Positions 45,150 to 58,155 of a stretch of 64,000 bases of DNA are shown here, piece by piece (position 1 is the first letter of the stretch; every line of letters starts with the position of its first letter). The notes under the pieces are model-generated. The model ran no database searches. It saw only the letters and a list, made by a program, of their open reading frames with translations, and was not told where the DNA came from. The DNA comes from Oscheius tipulae (lineage: Eukaryota; Nematoda; Chromadorea; Rhabditida; Rhabditidae): assembly GCA_037178975.1 (NCBI GenBank), contig JASJZH010000005.1, forward strand, positions 1,922,001-1,986,000, in the 5' to 3' direction. The position numbers and the translations under genes were made by a program.

Positions 45150-45640
45150 AATGTTCTCCCTTACTCTTATACTCTCATTCGCTACCAAGTTCTCAACGGC
45201 TCGTCTTCAGGCCCTCGTGTCCTTGACCAGCTCCGTCTGTCCCCAGCTTGTCACTGTTCCAAGTTTCGATCTTCAATGGCAAAGAGTTTGTCATTTGGGA
45301 TATTGGCGGGAGCGATACTGTCCGAGCGCTGTTACTATAACGAGGTCCGAGGATCTTTGTGGTGGATGCCTGTGAGAGGGAGCTGTGGGACAAGGCAACC
45401 GAGGCTCTGAGAGGACTCCTGGGACAGGTCGAGCTCAGTAATATTTTTCTCCTTCTGCTGACTAACAAGCTTCCAAATGTGATGAGAGACACGGTCATTG
45501 TGGATAAGATTGGCTTGGAGGCCTTGAGAGGCCGTGGACTGTTTGTACAAAAAGCTACGGCTACAACTGGACTAGGACAACTGGACGGGAACAGGTTCAA
45601 TTGGCTGTACAGTGAGATTATTAGTGATGCGGGTAAATGA
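45150..45640 (+). pseudogene. Arf-like small GTPase relic
   Basis: Frames give IFNGKEFVIWDIGGSDTVRA (the WDxGG switch II motif), a TAA, then PRIFVVDACERELWDKATEA, LLLLTNKLPNVM and a C-terminal helix ending WLYSEIISDAGK. This is the central and C-terminal part of an Arf-family protein. The P-loop exon is not visible, the NKxD guanine-binding motif reads NKLP, and a stop splits the frame. A pseudogene; part of it is duplicated at 38940-39345. Confidence 0.75.
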
Positions 45641-45974
45641 AGATGTATGTGTGTATGTTGAGAGAGATAGAGTCGAGTTGTAAAGTCAAACACTTTTCAT
45701 ACGAGTGGACAAATCAACTGAATTCTACTACAGGTGCCAAATTCTTGCTAAAGTATCAAACACCGAGAGTCAGAATGTACTGAAAAGTGTTTTTTTTTCG
45801 ATTTTCGCACCAAATCTCTACTACCTAAAGGGCGATGTTTTCTGTGGAGGACTCTGTCTGTTTGTTTGTTCGTGGCCACAAAACAGAAGCAAAACAAGAA
45901 TCTCAAAAAGCGTTTTTGTTGTTGTTGCAAATTTTTGCGACTAATTGAGTTGGACAATAATTCAGAGGTACGAG

Positions 45975-46465
45975 AGTCAGAGGAACAGAGCGACGCACAT
46001 ACAGAGAGATAGAGACAAAGAAAGAGACTGAGAAACGGAAAGACAGAGAGACACATAGAAACAGGCACGTACAATGAGATACAGAGAAATAGGGACAGAG
46101 AGACAGAAACAGAAAAAGTAAGAGAGAAACGAATAGACAGAGAGGCAGAGAGACAGAAAGACACATAACACGCAGAAGGACAGAGAAACAGAGAGACACC
46201 GAGACAGAGGATATAAAGGCGGTGTGAGGGAGACAGAGAGTTACAGAGACAGAAAGACAAAAAGAGACAGGTAGAGAGAGAAAAGGACGGACAGGAAGAG
46301 AGAGACAGAGAGGCAAGGAGACAGACAGATAGACGCACAGTGGGACTAACAGAAAAACGGACAGACCGGGAGAGAAACAAAGAGACGGAGAGACCAGGAG
46401 GCAGAGTAAGGGAAAAGCAGAGAGACGGAAATATAGAGAAACAGGGAGAGAGAAACAGAAAGAAC
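45975..46465. repeat. GAGACA/GAGACAGA simple-repeat tract
   Basis: About 490 bp of purine-rich, imperfect GAGACAGA repeats. Three long open frames on the minus strand here (Ser/Leu/Cys/Phe-rich) are only translations of the repeat. The same motif, in either direction, occurs inside many introns and UTR-like stretches of this window. Confidence 0.9.
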
Positions 46466-46695
46466 GATATACTCCCTCCAGCCTTTGCTAATAATGTGAA
46501 CTTTTCATCGATAGTTTAAGTATTTTGTCCACCTGTATCAAACAACTGTTTCCTCAGTGCACCTTTCAGCTACGTCAAAGAGCTACCCTGACACACCACC
46601 CCTTCTTTTCACAAAAGCCGCGAGTCTCATAAAAGCAGAGAGACCTCTATGAATGGCTCCCCGGGTCCAAAGTGTCCTCCTTCTCCAGTACCAAA

Positions 46696-47631
46696 ATGTT
46701 CCGTCTTTTTCTATTCTTCTTTGCTTCAACTCAAGTTTATAGCAGCCTGAGATGCTATTCTGTTGGTATATCGAAGAAACGAGAACCAAAAATACGGTAT
46801 TCAGAAAGCGACAACAAAAAGTACCCGTATGGAGAGGAAAATATGGTCACTTGTCACAAAAATGTCACTCAATGTTTCAAGTAAGTCATTTATATAGGGC
46901 AGATTTTCAATTGCTTTGGGAGACATTTTGGCGGTGCTTTTTTATTATTGTTTAGCGAGGGAGACTGACTATAAACACCTCGTGAAACAATACGTGACAA
47001 AATCGGAGAGCACTGAAAAAGTTTTTTAATGTTTCAACTATTCTGTAAAGCGCTTGATGTGTTAGGGCGGCTCTTGATTGAAATCAATCTCGTCTTGTTT
47101 CCGAGCAGTAGCTTTGTTTTCTAAAGTTTGCTTTGAGGATCGGCTTTAATAGTGAAAATATGAACTTCAGCACTTACTTGAATACTAGCCCCCACTCCCG
47201 TCTGACTCTTTTTGAACCAAAATTATTGTTTTCAGATGTCAGGATGAAAATTTTTGTTTCAAAAGATACTGTTACAGGCAACTCTGGAAAGGCTCTGATT
47301 GCCATTTGGTCAAAATTTTAAATTCTCTAGTTTTGCTGCTCAATTTGAAGCGAAACTGCGCAACTATATACTTTGTTTGAGAGCCACCGGAAACTTCCAA
47401 AACTATTCTCTCAAATCCGGCTGTGACGAGACGGGGCTGGCATGTCAGCTCTTTGGAGAGACGAACAAATGGGAGGAGAATGTGGAAGAGAATCAGATCA
47501 GGAATGGACAGTGTAGAAACAAACAGGACTTTAATTTTTGTTGTTGCGGAACGGATTTTTGCAATTTTGCATCAACTTACTACCGAATTATCGTATTCTC
47601 TGTTATTTTCACAATAAAGTACTTTTGGTGA
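46696..47631 (+). CDS. Secreted or anchored three-finger (activin receptor-like) protein
   Basis: Exon 1 (46696-46880) has a signal peptide (FRLFLFFFASTQVYS), then LRCYSVGISKKR and MVTCHKNVTQCF. An exon from 47236 continues KCQDENFCFKRYCYRQLW. The last exon, ending at 47631, has SGCDETGLACQLFGE, a CRNKQDFNFCCCGTDFCN end and a final hydrophobic segment. Spaced cysteines ending in CCCGTDFCN are typical of the nematode activin-receptor/Ly6-like module; the hydrophobic end could be a membrane or GPI signal. The junction before the last exon is unresolved. AATAAA at about 47613 overlaps the end of the frame. Function unknown. Confidence 0.65.
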
Positions 47632-48829
47632 AGCCTTTATCGTACTTTTCTTGTTGTAACATGAATGTACTCTTATAATTGGACTGAAACAATACAACAT
47701 TTTTATGCAAATCTCAACAGGAAGACATGCTGGTACTGTGTCTTTGTTTTTGCTTTGGATCTTTGTAGTTTCTAGTTATGCATTGGTCATATAGCGTGAT
47801 ATTACTTCTTCTCGTAATGAAGTACTATTGGTGAATAGTTGTCTTTTTTCATTGTCTCCTCTTTTTAGGAATAATATTCTTTCACCCAAGGTTGATAATT
47901 TGGAACTTTGTTCTTTTGAATACTAGTTCGTAGTTCCGGTTTTGATGGACGAAAAACTTTATAGATGATGTTCTGTTGTGTTTCGCTTACAATTAATAGC
48001 TTGACTCTCCGAGTGTGTAGTCGCTACAACATGGGTTCGACTTCAAAATATAAACTTTTTAAGAGTTTTCTGTCTAGCCTGTTTTCAATCTTTCGCTACA
48101 GTTTTGACCTTTATCTACTGGATGCTCAACATCCCGTTATCTATAAAGGTTTTGAAGCAAAAAAACGTACTGAAACTGAACTACTGTCTGTCTCACTTTC
48201 CATTCAACAAGACCAAGTGAAACTGAATCATAATGTTGGTACCATTGCTCTCTCTGTTTCTCTGTCTCTCCTGTATTATGTCATTCAGTCCCTCTCTCTA
48301 AAATTATATGCCCAAATTATGGAGTCACGGCGGATTACCGTCCTCCCTAAACCGATTGTCTTTGCGACGCAAAAAATACCGTGTGGCGGAACCCCAACTG
48401 CAGCAGACAGACATTTGTCTTTTACTGACTGAAACCAGAAACTAGTTATTTCAAGCTACATCACACCTTTTTGAAAGGTTTGTACCCTGAAAAATGTCGT
48501 CGACTACTTCACCGACCGGTTGGTTTTGGATTTTTTTTTACGAAATTGCGGTTCTCATTATATGCTGCCAAAAACTTTTGGGATAATGAGCTCTTGAAAC
48601 ATGGACAAAACAAGAAATGATGTCTTCTCTCAGTATTGTTATAATCTACCAAACAAACGAATGTTTCACAACTTTTATACCTGCAGCCCAGGCTGCTGCT
48701 TTTCATTTGATGAAATGGCCTGGATCAATCTAACAGTATCCCATTTTCCTTGCGTTCGTTCTGTTCCGATCAGTTCGCCTTCCCCTTTAGCAATATTCAA
48801 AGAACAAAAGCAGTTCAAGAGAAAGCAAG
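47632..48829. other. Intergenic DNA
   Basis: No convincing gene; a 155-codon frame at 47965-48432 has no visible domain. The stretch 48672-48725 is a diverged copy of the minus-strand repeat at 10838-10890, including TGCAGCCCAGGCTG and GATGAAATGG, and lies just before the SLC4A11-like gene, where it could act as promoter. Confidence 0.4.
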
Positions 48830-51800
48830 ATGTTTCAATGGAACAACAACAGAAAAGGGATTGATTCATCAATGGTTCCCTTACAGACCCATGTCAGGAC
48901 TCCTTTCCTGGGTAAGAAAAACCACCCCCGCTATATCTCAATTTCTTGTATTTTTCATCTGGACTATCGTTTCAAGAGTAGTTGATACAGTTGATTGCAG
49001 TCTTACAATATTGTGTCAGAATTCGGTTCGGGAAATTAACAATATTTCACCAAGATTCTTCAAATGCAATGTTTTTCAGATGACCAAGACCCCGCGACCT
49101 TGATCTACTTCAAAAATGAACGAATTCCGGCCAAGGATTTTGGCTCAGAGGTCCGAGCAACCATGGACGTGGATCATCTTCTGCACAAGGCTATCGTCTT
49201 GCTTGACATGGAAGAGACCAGTCCTGAAGACATTTTTAACCGGTTCGAAGCTATTTTTATGCAGAAAATGTATATGTTTCAGGATGATAATGGAAATTGA
49301 CATTAAAGCCCCGGAAATCAATCCGAGTCATGTCAGAAGCGTTCTCTTTACCCAGGAGGAAGGAAACAAGTGTGAGTATAGAGCGACTTTGGCACTTGAA
49401 CTTGTGGAAAAAAAATGTTAGCTTGAAAAAATGTGTTACCTTTTTTTTCAAGTTTACTTCAAGTAATGTTCCGAAAAAAAAATCGTGAAGCAGGCATATT
49501 CTAAGCCAGTAAGATCAAAAGGTACTGGGTAAACTGAATGGCTTGTCATCCAAGCAGTCTCATCGAATCTCATTTTATAGCTTTCTATATTTTTCATGTT
49601 ACACGAGAACTTTATGGTTCAGTAGTAGTACTGGAAGTTTTCAGCCACGACATTAGAAGTTTGTGGTTTCCGGCAGTTTTAGTTTCAAACATGGCATAAG
49701 ATGCTTAACTAAATTAAAACTAGTTCCTTTGCTTAGACTTTTTTGATTTGCTTACACTCTCGAGTCATGTACTATTCGCGAGTGTCACTATTCGAAAAGA
49801 CAAAAAGGACTGCTAACAGAGATAAATTTCCCTTTCATCGATTTCGGTTTTGCGAATCTGCGAAATACCGTAATGTCGTGACTGATACGATGACCTTTCA
49901 CAATCTGTCTCTAAAAATCGAAACATTTGAAAACCTGACAGTTTTTGTTTGAAACATTGTATAAGATTCATAACTAACTTGAGAGCTACATGTTTTCGTC
50001 TTTTGGCTTTTTTGATTTGTAGCTCCTATGATCGTCCAGAAATTCGTGACTGGTCTCTAGGAATTTTTTAGAATCGAAAAATACCTCAAAATGTTCCTCA
50101 AACTTGAAACATCTGATAAACCACAACTTTTTAGTACTATCTCTCTTTCAGACAGTCTCTTCTCCCACACCGTTCAGTCCCTGTCTCCCTTGGACGGTCA
50201 GAGCGGAGCCTTTGACTACGACCAGACCTGGATGAGTGCTCTGTAAGTCACATTTTACCCGAAATGTTACACAAAAGGTATTTAGATGCATGCTACCAAC
50301 AATCCGACACCGTCACATAGCCATAGCCCGTCTGGCTCGACCTACCAATATGGGCAGAACGATGGAAGATCTCAGGTTCATTGTGCTGATCGTGGCTCCG
50401 AGTCGAGAGGTAAGATTAGTGTTTCATCCACCATGGGCTGGTAAAAACGTGGGATCTAGTAAATCATGAACTACGTAGAGTTCTTGAAACAAAAAAAATT
50501 TAAAAATCTGTATGGAAGAAAAATAGCCGAACACTAGCTACTCTCGCCGTAGGTTCGATGACGTTTTGGTAGAAACTAAAAGGATGTATCATTTATTACC
50601 TGACTATCGAACTATAACAAGTTTTTGAAAGAGAATATAAAACTTTTGATGTTGCAAGTCACAAAGTTGTCCATATCAATCTATTTCAGGTACCAGGAAG
50701 TTACAAGCAGGCCTAGACATGCTCAAAAAAGTTGTAGGTTCGGTCAAAATTATCATTTTTGCAGAACATTACAGTATAGACCTGAACACTAAAACGTACC
50801 ATTTTTTATTGGAGTTATTGTGCTGTTATAGCATACTTCTTTCAATTTTTTAAGTGTGCGTTTTGTAACCTTAAGCTCTTGTAACCGTATGCTCAGCCCA
50901 AATGCTAACAGCTATGTAAATTACAATAGAGTTATCCGACATTGTGGCTAGATAACAAAAATTCCAGAAAGGAACCAAGACAGCCCTTGAAACAGCACGA
51001 ACATTTGCCACGCTGATGGCAGACATGGATGTCAGGCAACGTCTCTCGGTAGCTGAAACCGAGGAAGATTTCCGATCTGCTCTTCTCTCGGCAGCTAAGG
51101 AAATGGAACAGAACCATGGTCATCTGAGGGAACAGTCGACGATCAGGATGAGCAGGGAGAAGCAGAAGATTGTGAGTTGGATTAGGGAGGGATTAAACCG
51201 AGGAGTTGCGATGGCCGTATCGCAACCTCGAGGTTCCCGATCAGCTGTTTAGGCTCGATCGAGGACTATCACTAGGAAAAGTAAACCTCTTTCTTGAATC
51301 AAAGTTTATTCAGTTTTGGGACTTCAAAAGACCAACAATTAGACAATAAATGGAAGAAAACCAACACAGCTGTAACGAGAGCAAAGTTTCTCAACAGCAG
51401 AACGAGAGGAAAATAATCAAACGGTGGCGCTCCGCGTGTAAATATAGTTACGGTATGGCGGGACGTTGAAAATCTGGAGGGAATGACAAAAACGGTTGTA
51501 GAGGTTTTAGGTAGGATAGCGAGAATAAAATATCTTAGAAATATAGGCAATGTGATAATTAGGCTTGAATAGACGGAAAGTTTATAGAAATTTCTGTGGA
51601 AATCCTGGAAGAACGCTATCTAGTAAGGAAACACGCGCTGCGAATGATACACTTGTCTTGTCTTGAAACAAGAGAGTCTATCAAGGGAGCTCATAAAGGA
51701 ATGTTTGAGATTCTTGAAGAAAAGAAATCACTTCGTCATTGAGGTAAAGCTTTTGTCAGAGCTTCCCTTTAGAACGATTCTGAAACTACAAAAAATGAGG

Positions 51801-54800
51801 TAAGATCTTCGCAGTTCTGATCCGGTTAGTACACCTTCTCTTAGATGGTTTTCCGTAAAACGATACTGTGTCCGAGAGATTTCAATAGTAAAACTTTGAA
51901 AGCCTGCACTCCCATCAAGTAGCATAGAGTACACTATCCACTCAGTTTTGGACTTTTTCCGCTCGACAAATTTTACCACCCGTAAGGTAAAAGACAACAG
52001 AATTTCTGCAAACGCTTCTTTGTGTACTTGCCAATACGTCGAAACAAAAAACTCATCGCATCAGTTTGTGTTTCACTGAAAGAGACAAATAGCTTGAAAC
52101 CAAACACTACTGTTTCAGTTTGAGTAATGATTGTAGAGTTTTCGAGGCCAGCAGTTGCCGTAAAGTTTTGAAGTTTCAGTTTTGACTTCCTGCCAAGATA
52201 AAGTTGTTTGTTTCACCGATGAGATAAAAGGCTAATGGATTTTTACAGTTGCTCTGTGAGTAATTGCCTGGCCCAAACTTATCTTGAAGTCAAAAAAGTC
52301 TCCAATTTCAGTTCGGATCCAACTGGTACCCCTTCCGTGCCCTAAAAGAAGAATTCACCAATCGACTTGGCTTCTACAGTTCCGACTTTCTGGACGGGAT
52401 TCGTGGTCCCAAGACCATTCAAAAAGTTCTCTCAACTACCGTATTCCTCTATTTTGCATGTCTTCTTCCCTCCATAGCCTTGGGCGTCTTGAATGATGGC
52501 AATACTGCTGGAGGAATCAGTGAGTTTTAGTGTTTCAAGGGTAGATAATGTTGGATTTAGATGTAAGGAAGGTGATCCTGGCCCAGGCTATTGGCGGGAT
52601 TTTCTTCGCTCTTCTGGGTGGACAACCCATGGTCATTCTTATCACTACGGCTCCACTAGCTATTTATATGAAGGGTGAGGTAGACGAAAGCATAAACTGA
52701 CAACTTCCAAAAGCGAATCAATTTATAGCTAGCGTGAAACATGAAATTTTTTGAGACATAAAACTTGCAGATTACTGAAAACCGCGTCAGAAAGCAGTAT
52801 TTAAAAGTTGTGGAAACGAACAAGCTAGAGGTGAAGCATAACAGAAACGTTGCATACTGCTAAGCGTTAGGCACAGCAAGTAATGCGGGAAACATGTTGC
52901 GCCAGTCAGGCTAGAAACAAATACCTCGTCATACAGGTAGCAGAGATGAAACATAGAAAGATTCGTGGTGAAGCTCCGTTAACTATATGAAGGGTAGAAA
53001 AGCGATAGTAACACAAAAAAATCTTAATTTGATTCAACATATAGTAATGGTGAAACATGAAAAGTTTGACGCTATAACATTGATATAACTTTGGCAATCA
53101 TTCGCGTAGCACGACCACCTACTGCTATCGTGGCTACATATAAAGATAGGATGAAACACAACAAAGTAAGCGAGGCACTGAGCATGAAAAAAGCCCCGCA
53201 TAGACCCAATAGCAAAAAAGATCTTTGCTATCCTGAAGGCGGTTTTGTTTCGCGTCTAAAAGTATCCTTTACAAATATTTTTTGCAACAGAACAGACAAC
53301 ATGATTGGAAAATCTTAGGCAAAGATGCATTGAAACAAAACGAAACCTATTGCTCTTCTATTCATTGCAATAGTGTAAGAAGCTCATTTACAATTTTCAG
53401 TAATCTACAGCATTTGTCAGCAGATGGGCTACGACTTCTTCGCCATGTACGCCTGTGTCGGGCTCTTCTGTCAGCTCTTCCTCATACTGTATTCAGCCAT
53501 CGGATTGAGCGGATTGATGCGGTTTTCGACTAGGTTAGCAGTTTTTCTTCAAAAACACATCAAGACGGACTAGTGCTTTTTTGAGAAAGTTCAGCTACTT
53601 CTACTTACAAAAAAGCTCGCAAAAATGTTTCAACAAAATCATAGAAGGTTACGGAAATGGGAAAAGGTGTAATGTAATCGTGTAGTGTTTGCGTTTTGTT
53701 AAAAAAAGTATACTTCTGTGAGCACGGGTGTTCGATCGATCCGTACTAGGAAAAATAGAATTCACACTTGCTACACATGCAGCCTTGACATATCTTTTCG
53801 ACATAAAGGCGTCTGCAGTCTGATAATGCTATCTACAGAACAGGATAATTGGAGATCACTTCGTCTACTGTTCAGATGAAACATAAATGGCCACTTACGG
53901 AACTCTTATATTATGAAAAGACATCGAATGTGATCATATCAAGCTCACATTTTGAAACTCTTATGTTTCACTTTTTCTACTAGCCATGCTGAAGGAAACG
54001 AGTATGCGATGAGTCTTTTTTAGGTTTCAATATATTCAAAAAATCAAAGAGTGACTGTACTTATACTATACTCTTAGGTGAATAACCGAAATTCGAACAG
54101 ATTCAAACTATTAACCTAGTTTTTGGAAACGTATATGTGTCACTCTTTCTACTTACTGAAAGGGAGGTAGAAGAAGGACAATAGCTTTTTCTTGGCTCGC
54201 ACTGAAACTTTCGTAAACTTTTGAAGCGTGCAAAAAGTAGTTCCGGGTAGTTTATGCCTATATGTTTCAGCGAAAATATAGTCTAGAACGACGGTGAGCT
54301 ATCAATTCCCTTTTTTTTCATTCTAATCATGTAGAGAAGACCGTTTGAGCTAGTCTACTCAGAGTCAGTCAGTCGCCTCATTTCTTTTTAAAAGTTGGTT
54401 CTTAGGAGTTTCACTAGAAACCACCATTTTTCAGGTCGGCCGAGGAAAAGTTCTCTCTCTTTATCGCCATCGCTCTCACCGTTGAAAGTGTCCGAGCTGC
54501 ATATCAAAGTGAACTTTTATGTTTCACAAAGTCTATATATTTAAGTCTTCTCCAAAAACTACAGTTCTTGTGATATCTTGGAACTAAAAAACTCTAGTCT
54601 GAAAGCCTTGGAAAGGACAACTGAGTGTAGCAGAGACACAGCCATTCTCTTCGTCCTCCTCATGCTGGGAACCCTGTGGGTTGGAGTCTTTTTGTACAAC
54701 TTTAGGAAGGTAAGAAGTATTTTTGAAGGAGAAATGTTTTAAAAAGGAGATATAAGCATATTGCTCTGTCTAGAAATTACTGATTGCTGGTGCGGCATAA

Positions 54801-57800
54801 TAATGAAAAAATAACAAGAATCGACCATCTTTATAATTGCATATCGTAAGCGCTCTTCTAGAAGACCAAAACTACGTGAATACGCGATTGCATATACGAG
54901 ATTTTCGGGCCTAAACCTGCATTTCTCGAGTCATCCGATGTTCTGCAAAGTTGTAGCTCGTGATCTGCTCTACAAGCTTGTGGGACATCGGAAAGCTCAA
55001 AGCTGTCGTCTTCAACCCGAAAAATGCACATATGCAATTGCGTATTTATTGACGTAACCCTGAGCTTCTATTAGAACCTTTACGATATGCCACTATTTTT
55101 CTTTGCAACTTTTCAGAATTTCTCTTTATGGGGATATTCCTTTGACACAACATGATTAGACTATCTAAAAAACCGAGTTCTGAGAAAGGGTTGCGCAGCT
55201 TTGGAACGAATGCTCCGCCACCGGGGGAAGTCTCCGCAACGGTCGGAGCCGTAAGACCTCGCAGGAGCTTGACTCACAGAGCTTTCTAATGGTCTCTGCC
55301 GTAGATTCGGTACTCAATCTTTTGTGGCTCAAAGTCTCTATGTTACAAAATTAGTATAAAGGTAAATCGTATACAAACATGTATTATGATCTTCTGCTGG
55401 TGAACGAAACCCCTCTTTCCAGAGTCCCTTCCTGACAAGAGCCAGACGAGAACTCCTGGCCGACTATGCCCTACCGGTAGCTGTCGTCCTGATGTCCTTC
55501 ACCGGATCGTATCTGTTCTCTTCGGTTTCGAGTGAGTTCTTAGGAACTTTTGTATATAGAAGAAAGTCACAAACTACCGTCTGAATATAGTTATAGGGAA
55601 GACGAAATATTGTTATTTTTTAGTTAGTTTTAGTTTGGTGACTTCACAAATTCAGAATAGTTTGAAGAAATTGTGACAGTCAAAGATGTAGAGGACTGTA
55701 TTAGCTATAGGATGTGGTAAGAACAAAAGAAGAAGGAAGCGAGATGTAAAGTTGGAGCTCCTTTACATGCTTTTCGTGAAACTACAAAAACACTTAAATG
55801 ACTGATAGAGAAATGCTATAGCCTTTCAGGTAGGTTTCTTTTAAATCTCTTGCAAACTACCATAGTCTAGATCAAAGAGGTCTTACTCACTATTGGAGCT
55901 ATTAGGCCTGTCAGCATATCCCTGAGATGAAACATAAAAACATATTTGTTTCAACTTCTTCGTAGTTTGTAAAGGGAACAGTGCTTTTTTTCATTTTGAA
56001 TCTCTTTTTCTTTTTGTGGCTTCAAGTAGAAGTAGAGATTGGGCAACGAGACTTATCAATTTTCCTACTGAACTCCCTTGCAGAAAAATTGCCTGCAAGG
56101 CTTGCCATTATATCTTCGAGTTGAAACAAAACAAAAACTTCAGATGAGCGCTTCAACATGCGCGAGGAGATTCCCCTCCTGGAATTTGTCAACTTCACAA
56201 AACTTCCCCTTACTGGCTATGTCCTGAGCCTAATCCTTGGCTTCTCCCTCTCCATCCTGTTCTTCATCGACCAAAACATCTCGGCCGCCATCGTCAATAA
56301 TCCACAGAACAAGCTCAAGAAAGGCTCCAGTGACAATTTGGACATCTTCGTCGTGGCCATACTGAACATTTTCCTCTCGCTCTTGGGCCTGCCGTGGATG
56401 CATGGGGGTCTACCCCATTCACCGCTACACGTCAGAGCTCTGGCCGATATTGAAGAACATGTTTATCAGGGACATGTTCAGGAAGTGTGAGTCTTTTTCT
56501 CCGTCGTGAAGAAAGATTTGACCAAACTTACTAGTTATGTACAACTCCTGAAACAAAAAAAACACTTTTGGTAGGAGTTGTAGCTCAAATCTGGTACTTT
56601 TCAGCCCTTTTTTGGCAAAAAATGGGTGTTTTGCAATCGACAAAACGGTGCAAATATTAGATTTTGCTGTAACACGAGAAGAGTAAAAGCGAGGCAACAG
56701 TCCAAGACTTTACTCCAGACAAAAACTATAAGCAATTGTCACAAGTGTATCACTGTAAAAGGCGATTAGGCCTGATGAGTCTTGGCAGCATATTCATCCG
56801 CAACAGATTTTTTTCTTCTGCCGCGGCCGAAGACGACTGCGGTATCATCGAAACAGCGATACAGTTGGTGAAACATGGAAGAAAACTTGGATATAAACTT
56901 TTTGAAAAGTGCGGAGCAATACCTGACTGCATTCTCGAATTAGGTACCGGAACTAATGTAAAGTAGCAGTGAAACATTTGGAACAACGTAGTAAGGAGGA
57001 AAACCAAATTGGAAACTTTTTCGAAACCCATTTTCAGAATAACCAACGTTCGAGAAACGCGTCTGGCCGCCTTGATAGCTCATATTTTCATCCTACTAAC
57101 CTCCTTTTTCCTTCTGCCCTACCCTCTGCAATACATCCCCACAGCTGTACTCTATGGACTGTTTCTCTACATGGCAGTGACCTCGTTGATTGGAAATGAG
57201 ATGTTTGAAAGGGTCCTGCTTTTCTTCACTGAACAGGTTAGTCCGGGACAGAGACCGAGAGACAGAGAGGGATAAGAGACACCTGCACATATCCATGAGA
57301 ATCGGTACAAAATCCGTATGACTTTCCATAAAAATGAGAATTGGCTTTGTTTCAGAGGGTCTGCAAATACCAAGAGACTGAAAAAGTAATCACATGTACG
57401 AGTCAACTAGTGGATTGGATTAGACACATTTCTTGGAGAGAGTGATAGTCGTAGATCGAGAGGTCACGTGTAATATGTGCTGGAAGGAAAGCATGGAAAC
57501 GAAAAGCAAACTTCTGATAAAGGAACGCTTATAAGTGGCCGACGAAACAAAAATTGTGGACTTTGAGTGTAGAACAGGAAATCTTAGAACTTGGATTCTT
57601 CAAACTTCTTGTTTTTTCGACGACTACGTACAGATTATGACCATAACTTTATTGTCAGTCACTTCATTTACATTATCCAGTTTTCTCTCGTCATACCGGT
57701 TTCTTCACAGAGTGTAAAGGACAGAAAGACAAAGAGACAAAGACAGATTCTACATTTTACAGCAGGCCTATCCTCCGACCCACTATATTCGACGGGTCCC

Positions 57801-58155
57801 GCAACGCAAAGTTCACATTTACACGGTCAGTCAAATCGTCCAGCTCGTCATCTTGTGTGCTTTCGGATTCACCCCTTATCCGTTCGTGAAAATGATCTTC
57901 CCAATTGTTTTCGTCAGCTTTCTACCCATCAGGTGCGTCAGTTTTGAAACGTTTCACCAAAAAGGTATATAATTTGTTACTAGTCCGTCTTTGCTTTGAT
58001 AGTAACAATAATTTTAACGAGCACAACAACTGCGGCTTAAACGCTACTCTGAATTCTTATATTCCCACAGTGAAATACAGAGTTTCAGATGCCTTCTGCT
58101 GCCGTATCTCATCGAAAACAAGTACCTGGAAGCATTGGACAGTCGTCACAGATAA
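48830..58155 (+). CDS. SLC4A11-like anion/borate-type membrane transporter
   Basis: Exons: 48830-48911, 49080-49242, 49283-49369, 50156-50242, 50286-50409, 50968-51171, 52312-52519, 52561-52674, 53401-53533, 54435-54508, 54565-54709, 55423-55531, 56144-56486, 57038-57236, about 57763-57932 and 58089-58155. The first six make the cytosolic N-terminal SLC4 domain (GSEVRATMDVDHLLHKAI, EDLRFIVLIVAP, TARTFATLMADMD). The rest are the membrane domain: QAIGGIFFALLGGQPM, FFIDQNISAAIVNNPQNKLK, GLPWMHGGLPHSPLHVRAL, YPPTHYIRRVPQRKVH, and the end YLIENKYLEALD. The last three are close to SLC4A11 rather than to classical bicarbonate exchangers. Phases agree at all junctions except 54508/54565, which is out by one. 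The start is chosen because exon 1 joins the next exon in phase; it is short and uncertain. It probably moves ions across the plasma membrane. Confidence 0.85.
54879..55047. mobile_element. Foldback MITE in an SLC4A11-like intron
   Basis: Arms 54879-54910 and 55014-55047 are inverted repeats (AATACGCGATTGCATAT versus the complement of ATATGCAATTGCGTATT), and an inner pair around CCGATGTTCTGCAAAGTTGTAG also folds back, so almost the whole 170 bp is an imperfect palindrome. No coding capacity. A related piece is at 34346-34398. Confidence 0.65.
55130..55330. other. GC-richer intronic patch
   Basis: Within an SLC4A11-like intron, a locally GC-rich stretch around CTCCGCCACCGGGGGAAG and CCGCAACGGTCGGAG can form short hairpins. 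Origin unknown; no coding frame. Confidence 0.3.

Noticed and set aside
45748-46380. Long minus-strand frames (up to 210 codons) rich in Ser, Leu, Cys and Phe
   Set aside because: They are translations of the GAGACA simple repeat in all frames; no start context, domain or splice pattern.
47965-48432. 155-codon plus-strand frame before the SLC4A11-like gene
   Set aside because: No domain or splice support and a composition like the surrounding AT-rich DNA.
49275-49281. TGTTTCA counted as a piRNA motif
   Set aside because: Here it is simply the splice acceptor TGTTTCAG of an SLC4A11-like intron; such cases inflate the count slightly.
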